NCBI GenBank assembly: GCA_964609085.1
Contig: CAZSRZ010000039.1
Location: 1-42,764 of the forward strand
DNA length: 42,764 nucleotides
Direction: 5' to 3'
Source of the DNA: JANPLG01 sp964609085
GTDB lineage: Bacteria > Armatimonadota > SYMT01
Shown: piece by piece, positions 1 through 7,765 of the stretch
Position numbering within the stretch: the first letter of the stretch is position 1
Layout of the letters: each line of letters begins with the position of its first letter
Position numbers and translations under genes: made by a program
The notes under the pieces: generated by a model
The model's input: only the letters and a program-made list of their open reading frames with translations
Databases searched by the model: none
Told to the model about the DNA's origin: nothing

Positions 1-560
1 AGGGGCTGATCAAGAACCGCTACATCGGTCGCACCTTCATCGAGCCGGACCAGCGCATGCGGGAGCTGGGTGTGCGAATGAAGCTGAGCGCCCTGAAGGA
101 GAACCTGACCGGGCGGCGGGTCGTGATGGTGGACGACTCGATTGTCCGAGGCACCACCACCGGCAAGATCGTCCGGCTGATTCGCGAGGCGGGCGCGACG
201 CAGGTGCACGTGCGGATTTCCTCGCCTCCGGTGAAGTGGCCCTGTTTCTACGGCATCGATATGGCCGACCGCAGAGATCTCATCGCCGCCCGCAAGAAGG
301 AAGAAGAGATCCGGGACCACATCGGCGCGGACAGCCTCGGCTATCTGAGCCTGCGCGGGGTGCTGAAGGCGATCGGCATGCCGCGCGATCGGTTTTGCCA
401 TGCCTGCTTCTCCGGCGAGTATCCCATCCCCATCCCGAAGGACCTCAAGCTCAGCAAGTTCTCGCTCGAAGATCGGGGCCGAAACGGGCAGCGGCCGGCG
501 GCGGAGGCCGAGGGTCCGGACGCGCTTCCGGAAGTCGATCGGGAGCCGGTCACCGCGTGA
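1..560 (+). CDS. purF: Amidophosphoribosyltransferase (PurF), C-terminal part; start lies before the window
   Basis: This is the 3' end of purF, read in the frame whose first full codon is at position 3. PurF makes 5-phosphoribosylamine from PRPP and glutamine, the first committed step of purine synthesis in the cytoplasm. The PRPP-binding loop VVMVDDSIVRGTT is plain, followed by SPPVKWPCFYGIDM, both hallmarks of the family's phosphoribosyltransferase domain. A late CHACFSGEYP segment fits the conserved C-terminal region. The last 30 or so residues are a charged, low-complexity tail. The stop overlaps the purN start in a GTGA arrangement, so the two are probably translationally coupled. The N-terminal glutaminase domain is outside the window. 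Confidence 0.95.
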   Translation, partial: GLIKNRYIGRTFIEPDQRMRELGVRMKLSALKENLTGRRVVMVDDSIVRGTTTGKIVRLIREAGATQVHVRISSPPVKWPCFYGIDMADRRDLIAARKKEEEIRDHIGADSLGYLSLRGVLKAIGMPRDRFCHACFSGEYPIPIPKDLKLSKFSLEDRGRNGQRPAAEAEGPDALPEVDREPVTA

Positions 561-1216
561 GGATCGGCGTACGAGTAGGGGTGCTCCTGTCCGGCCGGGG
601 CCGGGGCAGCAACATGCAGGCGCTGATCGACGCGACCCGCGACGGCCGCATCCCAGGCGAGGTAGCGCTGGTCCTCAGCACCAGCGCTGAAGCTCCGGCG
701 CTCGCCAGGGCTGCCGCCGCCGACGTCCCGACTTGTCTGATCGACGCCGCCGAGTCGCCGGACGCCGCAGCCCTTGATGGCCGCATTGCGGACGCCTTCT
801 CGGCAGCCCGCGTGGACGTCATCTGCCTGGCCGGCTACATGCGCCTCGTCGGGCCACCGATCCTCTCGGCCTATGCAGGCCGATTGATGAACATCCACCC
901 GGCGCTGTTGCCTGCATTCGGCGGACGCGGCTACTACGGCCGTCGCCTGCACGAAGCGGTGCTCGCCGCGGGGGTGAAGCTGACCGGCGTGACCGTGCAC
1001 TTCGTGGACGAGGAGTACGACCACGGCCCCATCATCCTGCAGCGCGCTGTCCCGGTGGCGGAGGACGACACCGTGGATACGCTGGCCGCCCGCGTGCTAG
1101 CGGAGGAGCACCGCGCCTACCCGGAAGCCGTACGCCTCTATGCGGAGGGGCGGCTGCGCCTCGACGCCGCCGATCGTCGGAGGGTCCACGTTCTGGCGGC
1201 GCCCGCGGAGCCGTGA
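557..1216 (+). CDS. purN: Phosphoribosylglycinamide formyltransferase (PurN)
   Basis: PurN transfers a formyl group from 10-formyl-tetrahydrofolate to GAR in purine synthesis. The product is 219 residues, normal for the family. The active-site segment NIHPALLPAFGG supplies the Asn and His, and GVTVHFVDEEYDHGPIILQ carries the conserved Asp region. The GTG start at 557 overlaps the purF stop by four bases, and the family N-terminus (VGVLLSGRG..SNMQAL) begins just after it; an upstream start would place the gene deep inside purF. An oddity is the phosphate-binding loop, which reads SGRGRGSN rather than the usual SGRGSN or SGNGSN, as if GR had been duplicated. The purF-purN order indicates a purine operon. 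Confidence 0.95.
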   Translation: MRIGVRVGVLLSGRGRGSNMQALIDATRDGRIPGEVALVLSTSAEAPALARAAAADVPTCLIDAAESPDAAALDGRIADAFSAARVDVICLAGYMRLVGPPILSAYAGRLMNIHPALLPAFGGRGYYGRRLHEAVLAAGVKLTGVTVHFVDEEYDHGPIILQRAVPVAEDDTVDTLAARVLAEEHRAYPEAVRLYAEGRLRLDAADRRRVHVLAAPAEP

Positions 1217-1243
1217 GCCCGCTGCCGGTCGCCCGTCGCTGAA

Positions 1244-1273
1244 TTGAACCGTTTCAGAGGCGATTGCTATACT
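1244..1273 (+). promoter_or_regulatory. Sigma-70-like promoter upstream of the ANTAR response regulator
   Basis: A -35 element TTGAAC (1244-1249) is followed, after 18 bases, by TATACT (1268-1273). The bases just before it, TGC, make an extended -10. This is the best promoter match seen in the window. Transcription would begin near 1280 and give a leader of about 110 nt before the GTG at 1391. It suggests the regulator is transcribed separately from purFN. Prediction from consensus only. Confidence 0.6.
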
Positions 1274-1390
1274 TGCACGTATTCCGCCCTCGGCCCCGAG
1301 CGCATGCCCGCGCCGCACCAGGGCCATTTTCGTAAGCCGATTGTCTGGCCGCGACGCCGCGCGCCATCGCGAGGGAGCACTCAACAGCCT

Positions 1391-1969
1391 GTGGACAAAC
1401 TGCGCGTGGTGATAGCGGACGACGAGTCGATCATTCGGCTCGACCTTAAGGAAACGCTCCGGCGGATGGGGCATCAGGTCGTGGCCGAGGCCGGTGACGG
1501 CCGGACGGCGGTCGACCTGGTTCGGCAGCACAAGCCGGATCTGGTGATTCTGGACGTGAAGATGCCGGAGCTGGACGGCGTCGATGCGGCGAAAGAGATC
1601 AGCCGTGAGAAGCTGGCGCCGGTCTTGCTGCTGACCGCCTACAGCCAGCAGGACCTGGTCCGCCGGGCGATGGAAGCGGGCGTCTTCGCGTATGTCGTCA
1701 AGCCTTTTACCGAGTCGGATCTGCTTCCCGCCATCTCGGTGGCGACGGCGCGATTCCGCGAGTTCAACGCTATCTCTGAGCAGGCCGAGTCCCTGGCGGT
1801 GGCCCTCGAGACCCGGAAGATCGTCGATCGGGCGAAGGGTATCCTGATGGACCGGCACGGACTGAAGGAAGCGGATGCCTTCCGCCGCATCCAGCAGCAG
1901 AGCATGAACACCCGCAAGTCCATGCGCGAAATCGCCGAAGCGATCATCATCGCCAACGATCTCGCCTGA
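1391..1969 (+). CDS. ANTAR-domain response regulator (PdtaR/AmiR-NasR type)
   Basis: The 192-residue protein has a receiver domain (about residues 4-120) with the acidic pair at D10-D11, phospho-acceptor D55 in LVILDVKMPE, and the Thr and Lys positions in LLTAYS and VVKPFT. A C-terminal ANTAR domain follows (about 135-190; KIVDRAKGILMDRHGL, then the AFRRIQQQSMNTRKSM helix). ANTAR regulators bind paired hairpins in RNA and cause antitermination. The GTG at 1391 is chosen because the receiver starts at once and GAGGGAG lies 13 bases upstream, slightly far. HisKA_2 kinases are the usual partners of ANTAR regulators. The kinase at 7651 is the obvious candidate, now separated by the accessory genes at 2018-7658. 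Confidence 0.9.
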   Translation: MDKLRVVIADDESIIRLDLKETLRRMGHQVVAEAGDGRTAVDLVRQHKPDLVILDVKMPELDGVDAAKEISREKLAPVLLLTAYSQQDLVRRAMEAGVFAYVVKPFTESDLLPAISVATARFREFNAISEQAESLAVALETRKIVDRAKGILMDRHGLKEADAFRRIQQQSMNTRKSMREIAEAIIIANDLA

Positions 1970-2017
1970 TCCGGGTCCGCCAATCGGGCGACAAGGCCGT
2001 CGCCGTCGGAGAGCGCG

Positions 2018-3187
2018 ATGATCTCGCACTTTCGGGTTGAGAATTACAAGGGGTTACGAGAGGTCGAGCTGGACCTCACCCCGATCCACGTGCTGATCGG
2101 CCCCAATGACTCGGGAAAGAGTTCTATTCTGCAGGCCCTGGAGACGTACGTCCGATCGGCGACCGAACCGCTGGTGAGTATGTTCGAGGAGGCGGGGCAG
2201 GGGCTGGTGTGGCAGCGCCAACCGAGCTCCCACGTGCGGTTCGACGGGACGATCCGGACGATCGAGGGGGCTGTGCTGGGGTACGATCTGCTTCTGCGGC
2301 CCTGCCCTGCTCCCCACTACCTCTCGTTGGCCCGCGAACGGTGGATCGGAACCGACGGCGTTCCGCTGGTCTGGGAGATCCCCCCTACTGTGGTGTGTGC
2401 GACAGCATTAGAGAAAGGGATGGTCGGCTATGAGCCCCAACTACCCGAAGAACTCCGGTCCGCATTGCGTGAATCGATCGGGCGAGTTCAGACCGTGCAG
2501 TGGGTCCCGCGGATGCTGGCGCAGCCGGTCGCCAGCAGCTTCCCTCCCAGGATCAATCGCGGAGGCTTCGGGCTGGCCGCGGTGCTCGACGACATGGCTG
2601 GGTCCCACCGCAAGTCGCTCAGCGCCCTGGAGGCGGATTTCCGGTCCATCTTCCCGCGAGTCGACTCGATCAGACTGCCCCGTGGCCGGGGGTTCGTCCA
2701 GCCGCCTGCTCTCGAGTCGGCGAACGCCGAGGGCGAGGTGAGTGACGGCAAGTCACTCGAGATTTCGTTCGTCGGCGTGGACGATGCGGTGACCGCACCC
2801 CAGCTCTCCGACGGAATGCTCCTGATCCTCGGATTCCTCACGCTCGTGCATATGCCCAACCCGGCGAGCCTCATTCTCGTGGAGGAGCCGGAGAACGGCC
2901 TCCACCCGTCCCGGCTGGCGGAGATCGTCCGGCTGCTCCGTAGGTTGACCGAGGAAAAGCATACGCAGATCATCTTGACCACGCACTCGCCGTACCTCCT
3001 GGACCACTTTCTGCCGGAAGAGGTAACCCTCTGTCGCATGGATCCGGAGGTAGGCGTCCAGACCACACGGCTGTCCGAGAGCGAGGGGGTGAAAGAGTAC
3101 CTGGACGCCTTCACGCTCGGCGAGATCTGGACTGGTGAGGGCGACGACGCGCTTTCTGGTGTCGCGGCCGGAGGGGCGCTCGGGTGA
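2018..3187 (+). CDS. AAA-family ATPase (OLD/AAA_15-AAA_21-like), probable defence module ATPase
   Basis: This 389-residue protein is an ABC/SMC-like AAA ATPase of the kind found in overcoming-lysogeny-defect and abortive-infection modules. It opens with the typical FRVENYKGLREVELDL strand, then Walker A GPNDSGKS (residues 28-35). It has a signature-like LSDGMLLIL (about 262), Walker B LILVEEPENGLHP (about 285) and an H-loop TTHSPYLLD (about 326). The middle is a divergent insertion. No TOPRIM domain is fused; instead the next gene, overlapping by GTGA, encodes a TOPRIM-like protein. GGAGAG lies six bases before the ATG. The pairing resembles ATPase/TOPRIM systems such as PARIS, but no phage-related function is shown by sequence alone. 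Confidence 0.85.
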   Translation: MISHFRVENYKGLREVELDLTPIHVLIGPNDSGKSSILQALETYVRSATEPLVSMFEEAGQGLVWQRQPSSHVRFDGTIRTIEGAVLGYDLLLRPCPAPHYLSLARERWIGTDGVPLVWEIPPTVVCATALEKGMVGYEPQLPEELRSALRESIGRVQTVQWVPRMLAQPVASSFPPRINRGGFGLAAVLDDMAGSHRKSLSALEADFRSIFPRVDSIRLPRGRGFVQPPALESANAEGEVSDGKSLEISFVGVDDAVTAPQLSDGMLLILGFLTLVHMPNPASLILVEEPENGLHPSRLAEIVRLLRRLTEEKHTQIILTTHSPYLLDHFLPEEVTLCRMDPEVGVQTTRLSESEGVKEYLDAFTLGEIWTGEGDDALSGVAAGGALG

Positions 3188-3804
3188 GGGTTCTGGTCGT
3201 GTCCGAAGGCTCCAGCGAGCTTGGCTCGGTAGACTCGTCGGGCGCGTTGGTCATCCTCAGTCGTCGAATCCTGGGGGACGATCTCGAGTTCGAGACGAAG
3301 AAGATGAGCTCCAGCGAGGTCAAGATCCATCGTCCCCATGGTCAACTCCCTGGCTTCACGAAGCGGATCCTGGGCTGGATGAGGTACGCCAGGAAGCACC
3401 ACTATGACGCGCTCGTGCTCGTCGGCGACGAAGACGGCCGGCCGGATCGCGAGCGCCAATTCTCCGACGCGCAATGCTCAGGCGCTGTCAGCATTCCGCG
3501 CGCTGTGGGGCTGGCCATTCGCAGCTTTGACGCCTGGATGCTCGCCTCGCCAACCGGGCTGCAGGCCGTCTTGCCGGCCCATTCGCCCGTAGTGCACCCG
3601 GAGCGCCTGAAGGACCCCAAGGTCGTCTGTCTGGACTTGATCGCATCCGCCGCGAGGCGGGACGGGCTGGGTGCCTTTTACGCGGAGATTGCGGCGCTGG
3701 GTGTCATCTCGGAGATGCGGACTCACTGCCCGCGCGGGTTTGATCCGTTCGCGGATCGTCTCACAGACCTGCGTGGGCAGCTAGCCGAGCGGTCCCATGC
3801 CTGA
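3184..3804 (+). CDS. DUF4276-like protein with TOPRIM-type motifs, partner of the AAA ATPase
   Basis: The 206-residue product fits DUF4276-type proteins, which are often encoded directly after an AAA ATPase. TOPRIM-like signs are an N-terminal strand ending in Glu (VLVVSEGSSE, E8) and an acidic Asp-x-Asp (LVLVGDEDG, D82 and D84), followed by AIRSFDAWMLAS, matching the family's aREiEaWLLAd region. TOPRIM domains usually bind metal and cleave or bind nucleic acid. The GTG start overlaps the ATPase stop, so the two are coupled. Its final 80 or so codons plus the start of the next gene occur again at 7415-7765, showing that rearrangement has involved this gene. The family call rests on remembered motifs and gene order. 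Confidence 0.7.
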   Translation: MRVLVVSEGSSELGSVDSSGALVILSRRILGDDLEFETKKMSSSEVKIHRPHGQLPGFTKRILGWMRYARKHHYDALVLVGDEDGRPDRERQFSDAQCSGAVSIPRAVGLAIRSFDAWMLASPTGLQAVLPAHSPVVHPERLKDPKVVCLDLIASAARRDGLGAFYAEIAALGVISEMRTHCPRGFDPFADRLTDLRGQLAERSHA

Positions 3805-3910
3805 AGCCTCGGCCGAGAGTCGCGAACTCCAGGAACTGCGGGCCCAGTTGGATGAGAAGACCGAGGAGGTCGAGTCCATCCCCGCAGTCACGGCGCAGGC
3901 CCGCGCAGCG
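3549..3910 (+). repeat. Left copy of a long direct repeat (DUF4276 end plus kinase start)
   Basis: This stretch matches 7415-7765 in the same orientation. By eye, the core from about 3638 to 3905 is roughly 94 percent identical. The first 90 bases are more diverged and include a 12-base length difference. The match starts at GCCAACCGGGCTGCAG in both copies and fades around GCAGCG. It spans the overlapping DUF4276 stop and kinase start, so both copies carry the same gene junction. Confidence 0.9.
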
Positions 3911-4027
3911 TGGTGCAGCGTGATCGCCATCCTGCGGGAGCTGGGCAGCAGCAACCTGTTGGAGGATCTGCAGGCGTGCCTGAGAAGCGGATGGCTACCA
4001 CGGCAGGAGAGCCCCGCCCTAGGCTGA
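3797..4027 (+). pseudogene. Truncated duplicate of the sensor kinase N-terminus
   Basis: The first 26 residues (MPEASAESRELQELRAQL and onward) are identical to the start of the complete kinase at 7651, and similarity fades by about residue 40. The frame then runs through unrelated sequence to a stop at 4027, giving 76 residues with no GAF, phospho-acceptor or ATPase domain. Like the complete copy, it starts with an ATG inside the preceding DUF4276 gene with an eight-base overlap. The likely history is that the kinase once followed this DUF4276 gene directly and was moved away by the insertion of 3911-7414. It may still be translated as a short coiled-coil peptide, but function is unlikely. 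Confidence 0.75.
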
Positions 4028-4592
4028 CCAGGGTCTTCCGCCAAGTGACCACGCGGGAGGCCCTGATCCGAACCCGACGCCACGAGGGCCCAGCCCTCGC
4101 GATCCTGCCCAGGAGGACCCGCCCATCGGGCCGTGGAACGGAACCATCACTCCCCCGGCAAGGCTACGGGGTGGCCGCTAACCAGTTACACCGACACGAG
4201 CGGCGCCGAGCAGGGCATATCGCCCGATCACGCTGCCGAGGGTTCCCTCGTCGGATTGCTTACCCTGGAGCTTCATGTCAGCCGAAGGCCGAGGCAGTTC
4301 CCGCTCCACGCGGGGTTGCGGATCAGCGGTCACGCCGGCAGTGTAACCCAGTCCGACGCTGATCGATCCAGGTACTGAAGAGCGCTTCCATCGTGCAAAG
4401 CTGCCCCAACATTCGAGCAAGCAGGTCCCCGCAGCTCACGCTCATGGATGCGCCGACAAGCGGCACGATTCGATCTCGGTGCCGGCGGAATGCAGTCACG
4501 CAGCGGTTCGACCACAATCTACGCGGCAACGGGGCAAGGCCGGAACCGGGGGAGCGCGTGATTTACCAACATTCCAGGGTAGAGCTAAGCCC
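4028..4592. other. 565-base stretch without a recognisable gene
   Basis: Several short frames are open on both strands, but none resembles a known family or has a convincing ribosome binding site. Codon pattern is not consistent in any frame. No terminal inverted repeats or transposase motifs were found. It follows the truncated kinase fragment and precedes the first SGNH gene, so it is probably decayed sequence brought in with the insert, or the leader of the SGNH gene. Confidence 0.5.
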
Positions 4593-5756
4593 ATGAAGCC
4601 GACCCATGCACGCGAGGTGATCGATACACCCGCTGATGTGACAGCGCTCCGGAGTGCCCAGGTAAGACCGTCCTGGAAGGCGCGGCTGCAATCGTTCGCC
4701 CTCGCTCTAGTGTCGCTGACTTTGTCGCTGCTCGCGGCCGAAGTGATCTGCCGCTCAGTGCTGCCTCCCGTCCGCACCGACTGGCCGGTTGGGCTCTACC
4801 AGTCGGACCCGAATCCGACTATCAGCTATCGGCTGGTCCCGAACACGAAGGGCAGCGCGACGATCGCCGGTAGCAGATATCCGATCTCGATCAATTCGCT
4901 CGGCTTCCGCGGCCCGGAGCCACGGCTGCAACCGGGCACTCAGTGTATCGGGGTCTTCGGGGACTCGTTCTCGTTTGGGGTGGGCGTCGAGAATCATGAA
5001 ACCTTTCCGGCCCTCTTGCAGCAGTCACTCGGATCAGACGGGTACTGCGTTCTGAACACAGCCGTCTCAGGTCAGAGTCCCGCTCAGGAGCACGCTATCT
5101 ACCAGGAATTGAGCTTGCGACGACGCATCGACACTGTGATCATCCAGCTCTGCGACAATGACGTGATCGATCAGGCAGCCCCATCGGTCCGGCGCGTCCA
5201 CAACAGACAGCTTTACTCTGTCGTTCCGAAAACTCCGAGAGAGAAGCTGTATGTCTGGCTCGTCACGAACTCGGAACTCCTCGCCCAGATCTTCTTCTTG
5301 TTGAAGTTCCGCAATCGGGAGACAGCGATGCAGCCCGTCCTCAACGCTCGCTTCGAGCAGGTGAACCAGCGAGCAATCGACAGTACGAAGCGGCTGCTGA
5401 CGACGTGGTTCGATCAGGCTCATGCCGCTGGGCAGCGGGTGTGCGTGCTCTATGTGCCGCGCAAGCAGCAGGTCGATCCCGGCTGGGCGCCCGCCCTCGA
5501 CAAGCTCCGCGAAGGCGGAGATCCGGTCGACGTTGACGCCGGACACCGTTGGCTCGTCCGGTTCCTGGCGGGTCATCCGGACGTGAAGTACCTGGACATC
5601 GTCGCCGCGTTTCGCGAGTCTTACTCTTCCGGCGGGCCACCGCTCTACTTCTCCAGGGACGGTCACACCAACGCGGCGGGACATCGGATCATCGCGAATA
5701 ACCTGGCACGGTGGCTTCGTGGCGGCCGAACGGTGCGAGCTGGGGCTCAGCAGTGA
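4593..5756 (+). CDS. Membrane-anchored SGNH/GDSL hydrolase-like protein, copy 1
   Basis: The 387-residue protein has one N-terminal membrane segment (about residues 33-52, ALALVSLTLSLLAAEVI) and a periplasmic SGNH fold. Block I is VFGDSFSFGVGVENHETF with the nucleophilic Ser; an Asn-Asp block is in QLCDNDVID; the Asp-His end is DGHTNAAGH. Such enzymes remove or transfer acyl groups on glycans and are often found in polysaccharide clusters near carbamoyltransferases. The ATG at 4593 is chosen because a longer frame from 4479 adds a basic, unconserved tail. The ribosome binding site is weak (AGGG, 12 bases upstream). The gene at 6154 is a clear paralogue. Substrate is unknown. Confidence 0.8.
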   Translation: MKPTHAREVIDTPADVTALRSAQVRPSWKARLQSFALALVSLTLSLLAAEVICRSVLPPVRTDWPVGLYQSDPNPTISYRLVPNTKGSATIAGSRYPISINSLGFRGPEPRLQPGTQCIGVFGDSFSFGVGVENHETFPALLQQSLGSDGYCVLNTAVSGQSPAQEHAIYQELSLRRRIDTVIIQLCDNDVIDQAAPSVRRVHNRQLYSVVPKTPREKLYVWLVTNSELLAQIFFLLKFRNRETAMQPVLNARFEQVNQRAIDSTKRLLTTWFDQAHAAGQRVCVLYVPRKQQVDPGWAPALDKLREGGDPVDVDAGHRWLVRFLAGHPDVKYLDIVAAFRESYSSGGPPLYFSRDGHTNAAGHRIIANNLARWLRGGRTVRAGAQQ

Positions 5757-6153
5757 GAACCCTGCCCGCATTCCGCTGCGCTTCAGTTTCTCCTTTGACC
5801 CGGTGCCGATGGACTCATGCAGAAGGTAGCAGGGGTGGGTCAGCAGTCCAATCACTCTGAGCCACCGGCTGGCAGGCACAGGTGTCGACGGTTCACGGCC
5901 ACGCTGGATTGCACGCCTTTCGGCTTCGGCTGACTTAGAGTCCAGTGGCTCAGAACAAACTCCAAGACAACATCGACAAGCCGACCCGCCGTCCAGTTGG
6001 GCGTCGCGAGCGCAGGGCCGGATGACGCGGGCTGGGGCTGACGTTGGTCTCCCTGGCCGTCTCCTTCACCGTGGCGGTTGGCCATCCTCTGGTGGGCGAA
6101 ACGGTGCTTTCCTCACTGCGGGAGAGCGGGCTTGCGGGCCGACATGGTGAACG
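5757..6153. other. Spacer between the two SGNH genes
   Basis: Nearly 400 bases separate the two paralogues. The first half shows nothing recognisable. The second half contains a broken reading frame, described separately at 5945-6157. No clear promoter or terminator was found. Confidence 0.5.
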
Positions 6154-6157
6154 ATGA
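5945..6157 (+). pseudogene. Possible remnant of an N-terminal membrane-anchor gene, interrupted by a stop
   Basis: A GTG-initiated frame encodes a basic, polar start (VAQNKLQDNIDKPTRRP, then GRRERRAG), meets a TGA at 6023, and continues in the same frame with a hydrophobic run, LTLVSLAVSFTVAVG. This basic-then-hydrophobic layout resembles the N-termini of the flanking SGNH proteins (compare LALVSLTLSLLAAEV at 4593). It could be the decayed start of a third paralogue or of a small membrane protein. The similarity is short, so the identity is tentative. Confidence 0.3.
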
Positions 6158-7311
6158 CTGAGATGGGCAACGATCCCGCTTCCCCCCGGCCGCCGCCGAT
6201 CGTCCGTCCGGCCCGTCCCGGACAGCGTCGATTGCACCCGTTCCTCACTTCCGTGGTTTCCGTCTTGCTCTCGGGGCTCGCGGCCGAGGCTGTTTGCCGC
6301 GTCGTGCTGCCGCCGGTCCGCGAATTCTGGCCGGCGGGGATGTTCCAACGGGACCCCGATCCCGCCATCGGGTTCCGCCTGACGCCGGGCTTCTCGTGCC
6401 GCGTCCGCAACCTCCGCCTGACTTACACCTCCACGACAAACTCGCTTGGGTTTCGCGGTGAGGAGCCGAGCTTCGGCCCAACCCGCCGTGTTGCAGCCGT
6501 CTTCGGCGACTCGTTCACGTTTGGGATGGGTGTGGAGAACCACGAGACATTCACGGCGGCAGTCCGAGCGCGACTCGCCCCGAGCGGTTGGGAGGTCCTC
6601 AACACCGGGGTGCCCACGTACGGGCCCGCCCAGGAGTTCGGCGTCTACGAGGATCTGTGCCGGCGCCACCGGATCGACACGGTCATCCTGCAGCTCTTCC
6701 AGAATGATGTGATCGACCAAGAGCGACCACCGGAGTATGGCGTGTATCAGGGAATCCTCTACCAGCATGTCCCCGCGACGTGGTGGGAGAAGGCAGGGGC
6801 CTGGGTGCTGCGACGATCCGAACTGCTGGCGCAAGTCAAGTTTCACATCGGACGACGCGGTAGCGACTCGCGGATGCCCGACTATCTCTCGGCTGGTTTT
6901 GAGCGGGAGGCGGCCTCCGAAATCCGCAGCACTACAGCATTGCTCGAGCGCTGGTGTGCCAGGGCGCGCGAGCGGCATCAGCGGATGATCGTGCTCTACA
7001 TCCCGCGCAGCGAGCAGGTGGAGCCCCAGTGGCAGCCGCAGATCGAGCGCTGGCGGCGGGAGGGCAAGCAGGTGGACCTGGATGCCGCCCACCGCTCTCT
7101 CGCGGCCTTTGTGAAGTCCCGAACGGACGTCAGTTACGTCGACGTGGTTGAGGCGTTCCGCGCCGACTATCGCCGGGGAGGACCTCCGCTTTATCTCTCC
7201 GGTGATCTGCACACGAATGCCGTCGGACATCGCCGGATTGCCGGGCTCCTGATCAATGAGCTCGCTGGACCGGTGTCGGGGCGATCTCACGCGCCGGGGA
7301 GTGGATCGTGA
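6154..7311 (+). CDS. Membrane-anchored SGNH/GDSL hydrolase-like protein, copy 2
   Basis: This 385-residue protein is a paralogue of the product at 4593. It shares the Pro-rich cytoplasmic tail, one membrane helix (SVVSVLLSGLAAEAV), the sequence VVLPPVREFWPAGMFQRDPDP, the nucleophile block VFGDSFTFGMGVENHETF, the QLFQNDVIDQ block and the Asp-His block GDLHTNAVGH. The block V Asp-x-His is kept although the preceding residue differs from copy 1. The role is probably acyl hydrolysis or transfer on an exported glycan, by family inference. Its stop overlaps, by GTGA, the start of a carbamoyltransferase-like fragment at 7308. This suggests that an SGNH-carbamoyltransferase pair existed before rearrangement. 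Confidence 0.8.
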   Translation: MTEMGNDPASPRPPPIVRPARPGQRRLHPFLTSVVSVLLSGLAAEAVCRVVLPPVREFWPAGMFQRDPDPAIGFRLTPGFSCRVRNLRLTYTSTTNSLGFRGEEPSFGPTRRVAAVFGDSFTFGMGVENHETFTAAVRARLAPSGWEVLNTGVPTYGPAQEFGVYEDLCRRHRIDTVILQLFQNDVIDQERPPEYGVYQGILYQHVPATWWEKAGAWVLRRSELLAQVKFHIGRRGSDSRMPDYLSAGFEREAASEIRSTTALLERWCARARERHQRMIVLYIPRSEQVEPQWQPQIERWRREGKQVDLDAAHRSLAAFVKSRTDVSYVDVVEAFRADYRRGGPPLYLSGDLHTNAVGHRRIAGLLINELAGPVSGRSHAPGSGS

Positions 7312-7658
7312 ACATCGTGGGGATATTGGCTCCCTACCATGGCAGCGCCGCCCGCCTGGTGCAGGCAGGCGAACTCGTGGCGGCTGCCCAGGAAGGGCGG
7401 TTCACTTGGAAGAAGCCAACCGGGCTGCAGTCCGTCATCCCGGCAGTTGCCCCGGAGAGCATGACCAACCCAAAGGGCGTCTGCCTGGGCTTGATCGCAT
7501 CCGCCGCGAGGTGGGAGGGGCTGGGTGCCCTTTACGCGGAGATCGCGGCGCTGGGTGTCATCTCGGAGATGCGGACTCACTGCCCGCGCGGGTTCGCTCC
7601 GTTCGCGGATCGTCTCACAGACCTGCGTGGGCAGGTAGCCGAGCGGTCCCATGCCTGA
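7308..7658 (+). pseudogene. Chimeric frame: carbamoyltransferase start fused to DUF4276 end
   Basis: The 116-residue frame joins two unrelated pieces. Residues 1-36 (NIVGILAPYHGSAARLV, then GELVAAAQEGRFTW) match the N-terminus of NodU/CmcH-type carbamoyltransferases, whose usual form is NILGISAFYHDSAA..GEIVAAAQEERFSR. From the junction at 7415 the rest matches the last 80 or so residues of the DUF4276 protein at 3184. The carbamoyltransferase is normally 550-600 residues, so nearly all of it is missing, and the Asp after His in the metal region is Gly here. The frame starts with GTG inside the SGNH stop and ends inside the kinase start, so it may still serve to couple translation between them. 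Confidence 0.75.
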
Positions 7659-7765
7659 AGCCTCGGCCGAGAGTCGCGAGCTCCAGGAACTGCGGGCGCA
7701 GTTGGATGAGAAGACCGAGGAGGTCGAACTCCTCCACGAAGTCACGGCGCGCATCGCCGCAGCGT
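7415..7765 (+). repeat. Right copy of the long direct repeat (DUF4276 end plus kinase start)
   Basis: This is the partner of 3549-3910. Here the kinase half is complete and the DUF4276 half is truncated, the mirror image of the left copy. The two copies enclose about 3.5 kb carrying both SGNH genes and the carbamoyltransferase fragment. Base differences are scattered, so the duplication is old enough to have diverged and is not an exact assembly repeat. Confidence 0.9.

Noticed and set aside
4028..4592. Insertion-sequence remnant
   Set aside because: No transposase-like residues, terminal inverted repeats or target duplications could be found.
3549..7765. Assembly artefact as the cause of the duplicated segment
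   Set aside because: The copies differ at many scattered bases and by a 12-base length change, and each is fused to different sequence. Long reads would still be the final check.
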